In this document: piece after piece, positions 53,516 through 62,041 of the stretch
How the letters are laid out: each line of letters opens with the position of its first letter
How positions within the stretch are numbered: the first letter of the stretch is position 1
Source of the DNA: Spirosoma rigui
Lineage (GTDB): Bacteria; Bacteroidota; Bacteroidia; Cytophagales; Spirosomataceae
Direction: 5' to 3'
Assembly: GCF_002067135.1 (NCBI RefSeq)
Contig: NZ_CP020105.1
Span: forward strand, 992,001 to 1,056,000
DNA length: 64,000 bases
Program-made: the position numbers and the translations under genes
Notes under the pieces: model-generated
Seen by the model: only the letters and a program-made list of their open reading frames with translations
Databases searched by the model: none
Told to the model about the DNA's origin: nothing

Positions 53516-54715
53516 CTACTTCTTCCGGCCAATGGCCGGACAACGTTTGAACGGTTTTGTCCGATCGAATAAATACCGATAGGTAACATGAGTCTTAACG
53601 ATTGTTGACCCCAACTGGCTGACGAACCGCACCATGATCGGGTTAAAATCGCCCACCCAGTTCATTTCCAGTTCATCATACTGAAAGTCGGGGTTATTGG
53701 CCGCTTCGTGGGGCATCCGTAGCGCAATAGCGGCTTCGAGCCCTTTGCCCTGATGGGCCGGCGATACGCCAAACACCACGCCAAAAGCTTTGTGGTTTGT
53801 TTTACGGATTACGGTATGCCAGATGAATTTCAGCTTACCGATGAAATCGAGCTTGCCGTTTACGTGCTTGAAGATCTGGTTCAGCTCGGGCAGGCAAACG
53901 AAAAATGCAACGGGCTCTTCGCCGTGGTAGGCAAAGTAAATGATTTTCTCGTCGATGACCGGCTTCAGCTTTTTCATGAGCAGCTGCGCTTGTTCGGCCG
54001 ACATTTCCTTGACGCCACTGTGGCCACCCCAGGCTGCGTTATAGATATGCCGGAACTGCTCGGCCGCAACGGGCAGCTGACGTTTGTCGATCGTCCGGAA
54101 GCTATACTCGGGGTTTTCGAAGATGCGCTGGGCCCGGTCTTTCACTGCCTGCGACATATTCGTCAGCTTATCCCAGGTGGTGGGAATACCGAAGGTGTAT
54201 TGTTTGAAATAGTCCTGAAAGCCGTAATTCTCAAAAAGCGATACGTAGTACGGCTTGGTATAGGGCATGCAGTAGTTGGGCTCCCGGTCGAACCCATCAA
54301 CGAGCAGGCCCCACCACCGATCGCGGTCGCCAAAGTTGACGGGACCGTCCATGGCTTCCATACCCCGGCTCTGAAGCCAGGCTTTACCCGCGTCAAAGAG
54401 CCTGAAAGCAGCCGCCTGATCATCAATGCATTCGAAAAAACCCAGCCCTCCCGTGGGCTGGTCGTTATCGAGGGTTGCAATGGCGCGGTCCACAAAAGCG
54501 GCTACGCGGCCAATCGTTTCTCCTTTATCGTTCAGTAACAGGTAACGAACACAGTCGCCGTTTTCAAATCGCTTGTTACGGGCCGGATCAAAAACCTCCT
54601 CAACGTCCGTATCCAGCGGGCGAATCCAGCAGGAATCGTTCCGGTAGAGCCGAACGGGAAACTCAATAAACTCGCTCTGGTATTTAGCGTTAGTGCCAAC
54701 CTCAACTACCTGCAT
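53516..54715 (-). CDS. GNAT-like acyltransferase-fold protein of unknown function
   Basis: A 400-residue cytoplasmic protein starting at ATG 54715 (MQVVEVGTNAKYQSEFIEFP); a TTG twelve codons upstream is not preferred. The C-terminal half resembles a GNAT acetyltransferase: IIYFAYHGEEPVAFFVCLPE forms strands near 265-285 and FGVVFGVSPAHQGKGLEAAI near 320-340 contains the acetyl-CoA-binding GxGxG/A-like loop (QGKGLEA). The N-terminal half (FFECIDDQAAAFRLFDAGKA, GPVNFGDRDRWWGLLVDGFD) is conserved in a Bacteroidota group I recall only as hypothetical. No signal peptide. It is divergent from cysS. Substrate unknown. Confidence 0.75.
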   Translation of the reverse strand: MQVVEVGTNAKYQSEFIEFPVRLYRNDSCWIRPLDTDVEEVFDPARNKRFENGDCVRYLLLNDKGETIGRVAAFVDRAIATLDNDQPTGGLGFFECIDDQAAAFRLFDAGKAWLQSRGMEAMDGPVNFGDRDRWWGLLVDGFDREPNYCMPYTKPYYVSLFENYGFQDYFKQYTFGIPTTWDKLTNMSQAVKDRAQRIFENPEYSFRTIDKRQLPVAAEQFRHIYNAAWGGHSGVKEMSAEQAQLLMKKLKPVIDEKIIYFAYHGEEPVAFFVCLPELNQIFKHVNGKLDFIGKLKFIWHTVIRKTNHKAFGVVFGVSPAHQGKGLEAAIALRMPHEAANNPDFQYDELEMNWVGDFNPIMVRFVSQLGSTIVKTHVTYRYLFDRTKPFKRCPAIGRKK

Positions 54716-54954
54716 TCGATGATTACATAAATTGGGGGCGAATATAGCCAAAAGCAGTGGGGTGTTTGCCGGTCGGGGCGGTTTGCCAGTTGAACTTCAC
54801 TAAATCGAATTACCAACCGGATGCAGACGCTGGCAAAGTTCGGGGACTGGCCCGGGGTAAACATCACCATTTTCCGTCGTACAATCCGTAACTTGCACCC
54901 ACAGAATTCATAACGTTCCGCCGATCTGATTCGGCACCCTGTCTGCCGCCTGCA

Positions 54955-56445
54955 ATGACACAACCGCTTAAGTTATACAACACACTCTCTCGCAAAAAAG
55001 AACTGTTCGAACCGCTCAGCCCACCCTACGTAGGCATGTACGTGTGCGGACCAACCGTTTACAACTACGTTCACCTCGGCAATGTCCGTACGTTTCTAAC
55101 GTTTGACACGCTTTACCGGTATCTGACCTTCATTGGCTACAAGGTACGCTACGTGCGTAACCTGACCGATGTGGGTCACCTCGTTGGCGACGGCGATGAA
55201 GGCGAGGACAAGATCGGGCGCATGGCTAAGCTCGAAAAAGTGGAGCCAATGGAGATCGTTCAACGGTTTACCAACGATTTCCACAATGTGATGGCGCAGT
55301 TCAACGCTATTCCGCCAAGTATCGAACCTACCGCGACGGGTCATATGGTGGAGCAAATCGAAGCTGTACAGACGCTGCTCGACAAAGGGCTGGCTTACGA
55401 ATCCAATGGCTCGGTTTATTTCGATATCGACACCTACAACAAACAGGGCGGCAACTACGGTAAACTATCGGGACGCATCCTGGACGATCTGCTCAATGAA
55501 ACCCGTGACCTCGACGGGCAGTCGGAGAAGCGGAGTCCGCTCGATTTTGCGCTCTGGAAACGGGCCGCACCGGAGCATCTCATGCGCTGGAATTCACCCT
55601 GGGGCGCTGGCTTTCCCGGCTGGCACCTGGAGTGTACCTGTATGAGTACCAAGTACCTCGGCAAGCAATTCGACATTCACGGGGGCGGCATGGACCTGAA
55701 ATTTCCGCACCACGAATGCGAAATTGCGCAGGGCGACGGCCTGACTGGCCACGACCCTGTTCGCTACTGGATGCACTCGAACATGCTCACGGTGAACGGC
55801 CAGAAGATGTCGAAGTCGCTGGGCAACTCGTTCCTGCCATCGGAGCTGTTTGCGGGTAGCCACTACCTGCTGGAGCAGCCCTACAGTCCCATGACGGTCC
55901 GGTTCTTTATGCTCCAGTCGCACTACCGCAGTACGCTCGACTTCTCCAACGATGCGCTGAAAGCCGCCCAGAAAGGCTATCGGCGGCTGGCCAACGGCCT
56001 CCGCGTGGTGAAGCAGATGACGTACCAGACCGACGAAACCGTATCGCCCGACACCACGAAGCAGGAAGACATTCGGAAAGCCGTTCAGCAGTTTCACGAA
56101 GCGCTGAACGACGATTTGAATACCGCCGTTGGTATTGCGCAACTGTTTACGCTGTTAAAATACGTTAATATGCTGTATTTGAACCAGATTCAGCCGGCTA
56201 GTTTGGGTGAGGACGTATTTTCCCTGCTGAAAGATTCGTTTAGTACATTCATGCAGGATGTACTGGGTTTACTGGAAGAAGGCAGTGATAACCAGCCTGT
56301 GCTGGAAGGCTTGCTAACGCTTTACCGCGAGTACAAAGAGCAACGTCAGTATGACAAAGTTGATCAGATTCGCTCGTACTTTAAGGCACAGGGCCTGTCC
56401 ATTAAAGACATGAAACACCAGATAGACTGGGCGTACGAAGAATAA
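54955..56445 (+). CDS. cysS: Cysteinyl-tRNA synthetase
   Basis: Class I aminoacyl-tRNA synthetase of 496 residues that charges tRNA-Cys. The HIGH-type motif is VHLGN near residue 40, and the KMSKS motif is exact at 284-288. Zinc ligands are visible as the Cys in YVCGPT near residue 30, the Cys in WHLECTC near 220, and His/Glu in HHECE near 246. A DALR-like anticodon region ends the protein. Length (about 490) and start ([15 protein letters not shown]) are typical. The gene is monocistronic and is divergent from the GNAT-like gene. Confidence 0.98.
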   Translation: MTQPLKLYNTLSRKKELFEPLSPPYVGMYVCGPTVYNYVHLGNVRTFLTFDTLYRYLTFIGYKVRYVRNLTDVGHLVGDGDEGEDKIGRMAKLEKVEPMEIVQRFTNDFHNVMAQFNAIPPSIEPTATGHMVEQIEAVQTLLDKGLAYESNGSVYFDIDTYNKQGGNYGKLSGRILDDLLNETRDLDGQSEKRSPLDFALWKRAAPEHLMRWNSPWGAGFPGWHLECTCMSTKYLGKQFDIHGGGMDLKFPHHECEIAQGDGLTGHDPVRYWMHSNMLTVNGQKMSKSLGNSFLPSELFAGSHYLLEQPYSPMTVRFFMLQSHYRSTLDFSNDALKAAQKGYRRLANGLRVVKQMTYQTDETVSPDTTKQEDIRKAVQQFHEALNDDLNTAVGIAQLFTLLKYVNMLYLNQIQPASLGEDVFSLLKDSFSTFMQDVLGLLEEGSDNQPVLEGLLTLYREYKEQRQYDKVDQIRSYFKAQGLSIKDMKHQIDWAYEE

Positions 56446-56527
56446 CGTTTATTTCCATCATCACCTGACTATCGGGATCGTCGTTGGCTTTCCTGGCTTC
56501 GGTGACTCACGACACGATTAAGACCCA

Positions 56528-57544
56528 ATGACCAAGTATTTCGTTTCATTGATTACGCTGGCGCTCATGGCGGGCGCCTGCAAGGAAAAGTCGAGCCAGA
56601 GCGAGACGACCCAAACGACCGACCAACCAGCTATGGTGACCGCACCGGCTTTCAACGCCGACTCAGCCTATGCCTTCATCGATCGGCAGGTTAAGTTTGG
56701 ACCACGCGTACCCAATTCACCCGCTCATGTACAGACGGGTAATTACATCGTGGCTAAATTTAAAGAATACGGCTGTCAGGTGACGGAGCAGAATTTTGCC
56801 CCTAAAATCTGGGATGGCCGCAAAGTCAACGCCCGGAATATCATTGCCAGCATTAATCCACAGGCAACCAAGCGCATTTTCATCTCGTCGCACTGGGACT
56901 CGCGTCCTATTGCCGATAATGACAGTGTGCCGGCCAACAAAACAAAACCCGTACCGGGAGCCAACGACGGAGCCAGTGGCGTGGGCGTCATGCTTGAACT
57001 GGCGCGCGTTATTCAGGAGGCCAAAACCAAGCCAACCGTTGGTATTGACTTCATCTGCTTCGACGTAGAGGATCTGGGTGATAGTGAAAAAGCGGCCAAT
57101 GACTTCGAAAAAGAAAGCGGCAACATCGACTACGTTGGTTACGGCCTTGGCTCGCGCTACTGGGCCAAAAACCTGCACAAGCCCGGCTATTCGGCTTTCT
57201 ACGGCATCCTGCTCGATATGGTCGGTGCCAAAGGTGCTACGTTTCCCAAAGAGGGCTACTCCATGCAGATGGCTCCTACGGTTGTTAATAACATCTGGCA
57301 AACCGCCAGCCGCCTGGGATATAGTCAGTATTTTGTCGATTCGCCGGGTGGGCAGATTACTGACGATCACATTGCACCTAACCAGATTGCCAAGATCCCA
57401 ACCGTCGATATTATCCAGTTGAATACGCAAACGGGCGGTTTCTTTGAAGCTCACCATACCGTTGCCGACGATATGCGGTATATTGACCGGGCCACGCTCA
57501 AAGCCGTTGGCCAGACGCTCACACAGGTACTCTACAACGAATGA
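56528..57544 (+). CDS. M28 family metallopeptidase / glutaminyl-cyclase-like lipoprotein
   Basis: A 338-residue lipoprotein with signal and lipobox LMAGAC (lipidated Cys18). The catalytic domain is of the M28 type. Probable zinc ligands and catalytic residues are H122 in SSHWDSRP, D147 in GANDGASG, E181-D182 in FDVEDLGD, D230 or D280 (TDDH), and H309/H310 in EAHHTVADD. This arrangement fits bacterial glutaminyl-peptide cyclotransferase as well as aminopeptidase. It is located at the cell envelope. The downstream small lipoprotein gene overlaps its stop codon by 4 bases, so the two may act together. Bacteroidota glutaminyl cyclases modify the N-terminal Gln of exported proteins, which is one attractive role. 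Confidence 0.88.
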   Translation: MTKYFVSLITLALMAGACKEKSSQSETTQTTDQPAMVTAPAFNADSAYAFIDRQVKFGPRVPNSPAHVQTGNYIVAKFKEYGCQVTEQNFAPKIWDGRKVNARNIIASINPQATKRIFISSHWDSRPIADNDSVPANKTKPVPGANDGASGVGVMLELARVIQEAKTKPTVGIDFICFDVEDLGDSEKAANDFEKESGNIDYVGYGLGSRYWAKNLHKPGYSAFYGILLDMVGAKGATFPKEGYSMQMAPTVVNNIWQTASRLGYSQYFVDSPGGQITDDHIAPNQIAKIPTVDIIQLNTQTGGFFEAHHTVADDMRYIDRATLKAVGQTLTQVLYNE

Positions 57545-57972
57545 AAACCGACCGGGTAAAAGCCTACCGCACGTATGCGTCCTCATTTAAACAACTTCTG
57601 CTGGCCGGGGCGGTGCTGTCCATAAACCTGATGTCGTGTAGTCCGCCACCCGATACATTCGGCAAGCTCGATCTGAAAAAATGGCGGGGTGACCGGGGTG
57701 GTTGCAATGGCATTCGGACTACGCTGATTCCTGCTTTTAAGGCTGAGATCCAGAACCTGAAAGGCAACACAGCCAACACCATCGGCGAACTCCTTGGCCG
57801 ACCGGACATCAACCAGATCGCCGATCGCAACCAGAAGTTCTATATCTATTTCCTGGAGAAAGGCAGTCACTGCGACCGCCCCGGCGAGAAATCGGACAGC
57901 CCATCGGTGGCCATCCGCATGAGCGCCATTGGGCTGGCCACCGAAGTTACGTTCCAGAACGGACTTCCGTAG
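57541..57972 (+). CDS. Small lipoprotein of unknown function coupled to the M28 gene
   Basis: A 143-residue predicted lipoprotein with signal segment LLLAGAVLSINLMSC (lipidated Cys about residue 33). The basic N-terminal stretch before it is long. The mature part has three Cys (one in GDRGGCNGIR, one in KGSHCDRPGE), Asp/Lys-rich segments, and an IGELLGRPDINQIADRNQKF helix-strand unit reminiscent of small SmpA/BamE-like folds. The sequence does not match a family I can name. Its ATG overlaps the stop codon of the M28 peptidase gene (ATGA), so it is almost certainly co-translated. It is convergent with nadD, 22 bases away. Confidence 0.7.
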   Translation: MKTDRVKAYRTYASSFKQLLLAGAVLSINLMSCSPPPDTFGKLDLKKWRGDRGGCNGIRTTLIPAFKAEIQNLKGNTANTIGELLGRPDINQIADRNQKFYIYFLEKGSHCDRPGEKSDSPSVAIRMSAIGLATEVTFQNGLP

Positions 57973-57994
57973 CCCAGCCAGACGGACGTTTTCG

Positions 57995-58567
57995 TTACAC
58001 GTAAAACTTCTTACGCTCGATCATTTCCTCGACTACATCAGGCACCATGTAGCGAATGGACCGGTTGGCCCGGATGCAGTCCCGGATGAACGTAGCCGAT
58101 ATGTCAAGCAGGGGGGCTTCGACCAGACGAACGTTAGGATGCGTGCGGAAGGGGCTTTCCGGCGCTTTCGGGCGTGGATACACATCCAGACCGTAGTATT
58201 CCAAAATCTTCTCGTAGTTTTTCCAGTTGGCAAACTGAGCCAGGTTATCCTCGCCCATGATAAGCCGAAACGTATGCTGCGGGTATTTCTCACTCAGTCG
58301 AACCAGCGTATCGATCGTATAACTGGGCTTGGGCATCGAAAACTCAATATTCGTCGCTTTCAGGCGGCTATTGTCAGCAATGGCCCGCTCTACCATATCG
58401 AGCCGGTCAAACTCGTGCAGCAAACTCTTCGTCTTTTTAAGCGGATTCTGGGGCGACACCACAAACCACACCTGGTCCAGGTCAGAACCGGTGGCCATTG
58501 TATTGGCAATAATCAGATGCCCGACGTGAATTGGATTAAACGATCCAAAGAAAAGTCCTATTTTCAT
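57995..58567 (-). CDS. nadD: Nicotinate-nucleotide adenylyltransferase
   Basis: Joins ATP and nicotinate mononucleotide to make deamido-NAD in NAD synthesis. The 190-residue protein begins at ATG 58567 with MKIGLFFGSFNPIHVGHL, holding the GSFNPxHxGH nucleotidyltransferase signature. The second signature is near DISATFIRD (IS-x-T-x-IR type) near residue 160. A longer start at 58624 is unlikely. Gmk is encoded immediately upstream (79 bases) on the same strand, a common order in Bacteroidota. The pair is probably co-transcribed. Confidence 0.96.
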   Translation of the reverse strand: MKIGLFFGSFNPIHVGHLIIANTMATGSDLDQVWFVVSPQNPLKKTKSLLHEFDRLDMVERAIADNSRLKATNIEFSMPKPSYTIDTLVRLSEKYPQHTFRLIMGEDNLAQFANWKNYEKILEYYGLDVYPRPKAPESPFRTHPNVRLVEAPLLDISATFIRDCIRANRSIRYMVPDVVEEMIERKKFYV

Positions 58568-58645
58568 GGTACGCAGTGAAGGAAATAACGGATAGGTATG
58601 CACGTTCCTACCCGTTGCAGGCAACAGATAGCGAATAACTATCCG

Positions 58646-59245
58646 TTAGATAACCGTAGCCTTGGGGGGTGCAATGCCTGCCTTCACAAAATCATCGACC
58701 AGTTTCTGGGCTTTCTGTAGCGACGTTTCCAGATCGTCATTAACCAGCACAACGTCGAAGCGATCCTGAAAGCTCATTTCGAAATGCACTTTGAAGAGCC
58801 GTTTGGAGAGGCTTTCTTCTGTTTCGGAGCCGCGACCGATTAGGCGCTGGCGAAGCGTTTCCTCGTCGGGCACTTTCACAAAAACGGCCAGTGCTTTATC
58901 GCCGTAATACTCTTTCAGCTTCAGACCACCCTGCACGTCAACGTCGAACAGCACGTGTTTGCCACTGTCCCACAGGCGCTGAATTTCGGTCTTGAGCGTA
59001 CCGTAGAAAGCACCGACATAGACTTCCTCCCATTCTACGAACTCGTCGTTGTCGATCTTTTGCTTGAATTCTTCGGGGGTCAGGAAGTAATAATCCTGAC
59101 CATTTTGCTCACTACGACCCCGGCGGTCGCGGGTGCAGGCCGAAATAGAAAAGCCGAGATTAGCGTTCTCGGCCAGTAAATGCTTAACGATGGTCGTTTT
59201 TCCGGAGCCGGAAGGGGCTGAGAAAATGATGAGTTTACCGTCCAA
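58646..59245 (-). CDS. gmk: Guanylate kinase, TTG start
   Basis: Phosphorylates GMP to GDP with ATP. The 199-residue protein has the P-loop [10 protein letters not shown] at residues 9-18, the GMP-binding STRxxR-like segment [20 protein letters not shown], and the [12 protein letters not shown] motif near residue 96. The start is TTG at 59245. No in-frame ATG exists nearby, and the TTG encodes Met at the position where family members begin. An AGGA lies 8 bases upstream of it on the minus strand, so a Shine-Dalgarno-like site decides the start. It precedes nadD on the same strand. Confidence 0.96.
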   Translation of the reverse strand: MDGKLIIFSAPSGSGKTTIVKHLLAENANLGFSISACTRDRRGRSEQNGQDYYFLTPEEFKQKIDNDEFVEWEEVYVGAFYGTLKTEIQRLWDSGKHVLFDVDVQGGLKLKEYYGDKALAVFVKVPDEETLRQRLIGRGSETEESLSKRLFKVHFEMSFQDRFDVVLVNDDLETSLQKAQKLVDDFVKAGIAPPKATVI

Positions 59246-59344
59246 GGCAGGTCCTGATTTGATGATTGGTATAAAGTAATTGGGGTAACTAAGGGTCGGT
59301 TGTGGCCGGTTCCTTGGTTACCCCAATGGTGATTGCTGATGCTG

Positions 59345-59635
59345 TTACGTAAAACTCAGAATCCGGGATTTGATCGTTGCCACCAGCTCTTCCGGGCAAC
59401 ACCGTTTTTCCATCCGCTTCGTCAATAACTCTTTAACTTCTTTTTCGAGATGATACATCCGAATACAGGGCTGACAACTTTCAAGATTGATTTTCAACTT
59501 GGCAAGTTGTTGGTCAGTAGCTTCCCCATCCAGGATTAACTGAATCATCTTTAAGCAATCCGTCTGATGACTGCAATTCTCTTTCATTGCAGGCTGCGGG
59601 TTGGAGGGAGATGACGATGGCAACGACGTTTGCAT
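59345..59635 (-). CDS. Small Cys-rich anti-sigma factor (zinc type)
   Basis: A 96-residue soluble protein with the zinc-binding anti-sigma pattern: His and Cys in NCSHQTDC, then ESCQPC about 30 residues later (HxxxC and CxxC type), plus further Cys in EKRCCPEE. Helical sequence (MIQLILDGEATDQQLAKLKI) matches redox-type anti-sigma folds. The gene lies 81 bases after the ECF sigma gene on the same strand, so it most likely controls it. Two ATG starts are possible: 59635 gives 96 residues, 59587 gives 80 residues (MKENCSHQ...); the shorter one has the usual start for relatives. Redox or metal sensing is inferred from the Cys pattern. Confidence 0.8.
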   Translation of the reverse strand: MQTSLPSSSPSNPQPAMKENCSHQTDCLKMIQLILDGEATDQQLAKLKINLESCQPCIRMYHLEKEVKELLTKRMEKRCCPEELVATIKSRILSFT

Positions 59636-59716
59636 TGGAAAAGTTTTATTTATTCCAAGAATAATAATACCGTTAAGTTATGAGCAGAACCAATATAGGT
59701 AATAGAAAAGTTCGGT

Positions 59717-60400
59717 TTATTCGTCAGTTTCTTCTTTATATCCCATTGATGATGCGTAATCGCGCAATTTTTCTTTTAACAGGTTTCTTGCGCGGTGCAA
59801 CCGGGAGCGAACCGTACCGATCGGGATGTCCAATATCTTGGCCATCTCTTCATAGGTAAACCCTTCAATGTCGCAGAGAATGATAACCGTCCGAAAATCT
59901 ACTGGCAACGAGTTTAGGGCAGTTGCTACTTCATCACCGATCAGGTCAGAAACGGATTCGGCCCGCAGGTCGACCGTGTGTTCAGTCTCGGCGTCTTCCG
60001 AATTATAGGTCGTTTCCACGTCCTGATAATCGACCTTGGCCGGTTCTTTACTTTTCTTCCGATAATCGTTAATGAAGCTGTTCTTCAGTATCCGAAACAG
60101 CCACGCTTTTGCGTTAGTTCCTTGCTCAAACGACGAAATAAACCGGAAAGCCTTTAGATACGTATCCTGCACGAGGTCGTTGGCATCGTCCTCGTCGGTC
60201 GTTAGTCTAAACGCAAAGTTGTACATGGAGTCAATGTGGGGCATGAACTCCTTGTTAAAGATCCGATACTTCTGCTCATCGGTATAACCGCGAGCGGGGG
60301 CATCAGACTGGGGCTGTTCAACGGGGGTTCCGTCGGTGGGCAGCGTTTGGTCGTCGTCGCGAGTTGGCGTATCTGACATAACTTGGTGTATGGTCGCCAT
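59717..60400 (-). CDS. ECF-type RNA polymerase sigma factor (RpoE/SigH-like)
   Basis: Sigma factor of about 228 residues. A poorly conserved acidic N-terminus (about 1-45) precedes region 2 (FMPHIDSMYNFAFRLTTDED, NDLVQDTYLKAFRFISSFEQ, KAWLFRILKNSFINDYRKK) and region 4 (LPVDFRTVIILCDIEGFTYE, EMAKILDIPIGTVRSRLHRA). ATG at 60400 is used; ATG at 60379 is equally reasonable and would give 221 residues. The zinc-type anti-sigma gene follows on the same strand, 81 bases away, so the pair forms a unit of the SigR-RsrA kind, which often responds to thiol stress. That response is inference here. Confidence 0.93.
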   Translation of the reverse strand: MATIHQVMSDTPTRDDDQTLPTDGTPVEQPQSDAPARGYTDEQKYRIFNKEFMPHIDSMYNFAFRLTTDEDDANDLVQDTYLKAFRFISSFEQGTNAKAWLFRILKNSFINDYRKKSKEPAKVDYQDVETTYNSEDAETEHTVDLRAESVSDLIGDEVATALNSLPVDFRTVIILCDIEGFTYEEMAKILDIPIGTVRSRLHRARNLLKEKLRDYASSMGYKEETDE

Positions 60401-60584
60401 AAAAGTAATAGGTATTTGCCGTTTACCATCGGCAGCTTCCAACGAATTAACGAAGTACGTAGCGCCGAATCGCCGGATAGCGTCTTAAGTGGACTGCAAA
60501 AACCAATCCTTTGTTCAAAAAAAAGGTTTAAAATCAGGCAGATATGACGATTTGGCAGTGAACGATTTGACGAGCATCCATGTT

Positions 60585-60630
60585 AAAGCCGGTCAATTAC
60601 TGCCTAAATGAGCAATAATTGACCGGCTTT
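60585..60630 (-). terminator. Terminator after the small conserved Bacteroidota gene
   Basis: Perfect 15-bp arms (AAAGCCGGTCAATTA at 60585-60599, complement at 60616-60630) with a 16-base loop that can itself form three more pairs. It lies 27 bases after the stop codon of the minus-strand gene at 60657 and about 185 bases upstream of the sigma factor start. The minus strand reads AAAGCC to GGCTTT followed by AACAT. Confidence 0.75.
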
Positions 60631-60656
60631 GGGCTAATACGGCGATAATCAGGCAA

Positions 60657-61154
60657 CTAGGCAATGGCCGATTTGAAGTATCGCTTTAGCCAGGAATCAT
60701 TGGCCCGCAGGTGCCAGTTCGTCATAAGTTCGGCTTTTGTCTTCACCAAGGTATTGAAGACCGGTGTTTCGGGTGTCACAATGCCAGCCGAAACAGCATT
60801 TTTGATAGCGGGCAGTTCAATTGTCTGAACCGATCCGTCCGGCACCTGAATTGCCGCCGACCGGTCGAAGAAGTCGATACCGAGTGACTCGCCCAGTTGC
60901 CGCAGCGTACGTACCGACGAGTCGATGGAGCAGCCACTCGGCAGGTTGTAGCCTTCGTCGACCCCCACAACCACGAATCGGTTCTCCCGTACCTGGGCCG
61001 ATGCCAGTAACGCCTGGCCGTGGGCAGCCCACTGGCCAAGTGCCGGCTGAAGCGCCTGCTCAATGGTAATTCTATCGCCGTCCGTAAGTGGGCGGTTGGC
61101 CTGATACACCCAAACGCGGGCGTTATCGGGCAGCTTGTCAAAATCGATCCACAT
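60657..61154 (-). CDS. Conserved Bacteroidota protein (often mis-named ABC transporter ATPase)
   Basis: A 165-residue cytoplasmic protein starting at ATG 61154 (MWIDFDKLPDNARVWVYQAN); a longer start would add 27 residues without family support. It has a compact alpha/beta composition and a conserved SGCSIDSSVRTLRQLGESLG segment near residue 72. There is no Walker A or ABC signature. From memory, relatives in flavobacteria are automatically called ABC transporter ATPase without evidence and usually follow the two iron-sulfur genes found upstream here. True function is unknown; the invariant Cys in SGCSID could be functional. Confidence 0.8.
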   Translation of the reverse strand: MWIDFDKLPDNARVWVYQANRPLTDGDRITIEQALQPALGQWAAHGQALLASAQVRENRFVVVGVDEGYNLPSGCSIDSSVRTLRQLGESLGIDFFDRSAAIQVPDGSVQTIELPAIKNAVSAGIVTPETPVFNTLVKTKAELMTNWHLRANDSWLKRYFKSAIA

Positions 61155-61235
61155 AATGGTATGTATGATATAGAATGTATGATGCAACGGCGTGATTCGC
61201 GAAAAATACATGCCACATCCTGTAGCCTGCATCAT

Positions 61236-62036
61236 TTACAACCCCTGCCCCTGCGCGATAAGTTCTGAAATGTCATAGACCCGGACGGAGTCTTCCCGGT
61301 TTTTATTTTTGACCCCGTCGGACATCATGGTCATGCAGAATGGGCACGCAACGGCAATCGTATCGGCACCAGTTTGCAACGCTTCCTCCACCCGCTCCAC
61401 ATTGACATCTTTTTTGCCGGGTTCGGGCTCCTTAAAATATTGCCCCCCACCCGCTCCGCAGCACAGACCGTTGGCCTTAACGCGCTTCATCTCAACCAGG
61501 TCAGCGTCCAGCGCTGCCAGTACGTCGCGGGGTGCTTCGTAAACCTTATTGGCGCGACCCAGGTAGCAGGAATCGTGAAAGGTGATCTTACGCCCTTTGA
61601 ACGATTCACCATCTTTCACCTTTACGCGTCCCTCGTTGATGAGGCCCTGCAGAAACTGCGAGTGGTGAATTACTTCGTAATTACCGCCCAGTTCGGGATA
61701 CTCGTTCTTGATGGTATTGAAGCAGTGCGGGCAGGCAGTCACGATTTTCTTAACGTTATAACCGTTCAGCACCTGGATGTTCGACATAGCCTGCATCTGG
61801 AACAGAAACTCGTTCCCCGCCCGACGGGCCGGATCACCGGTGCAGCCTTCTTCGGGACCGAGCACGGCAAATTTGATACCCACGTGGTTCAGGATGCGGA
61901 CAAACGCAATGGTTACGCGTTTGTACCGATCATCGAACGAGCCAGCGCAGCCAACCCAGAACAGAATTTCGGGTTGATCGCCCGACGCGGCCATATCGGC
62001 CATGGTGGGTACGGTGTATGTCTTCGTTGCTTCCAT
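61236..62036 (-). CDS. Iron-sulfur CCG-domain protein (HdrB/GlpC-like)
   Basis: A 266-residue soluble protein with two cysteine-rich modules of the CCG type, as in heterodisulfide reductase subunit B. The first module has WVGCAGSFDDR, EEGCTGDPARRAG and ACPHCFNTI. The second has FHDSCYLGR, GLCCGAGGGQ and ACPFCMTMM. Such modules bind a non-cubane 4Fe-4S cluster. The start at ATG 62036 is chosen; an in-frame start at 62234 would overlap the upstream gene. It should work with the 4Fe-4S dicluster protein encoded at the right edge of the window, but a glycosyltransferase gene lies between them. Electron donor and acceptor are unknown. Confidence 0.9.
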   Translation of the reverse strand: MEATKTYTVPTMADMAASGDQPEILFWVGCAGSFDDRYKRVTIAFVRILNHVGIKFAVLGPEEGCTGDPARRAGNEFLFQMQAMSNIQVLNGYNVKKIVTACPHCFNTIKNEYPELGGNYEVIHHSQFLQGLINEGRVKVKDGESFKGRKITFHDSCYLGRANKVYEAPRDVLAALDADLVEMKRVKANGLCCGAGGGQYFKEPEPGKKDVNVERVEEALQTGADTIAVACPFCMTMMSDGVKNKNREDSVRVYDISELIAQGQGL

Positions 62037-62041
62037 TTGAT

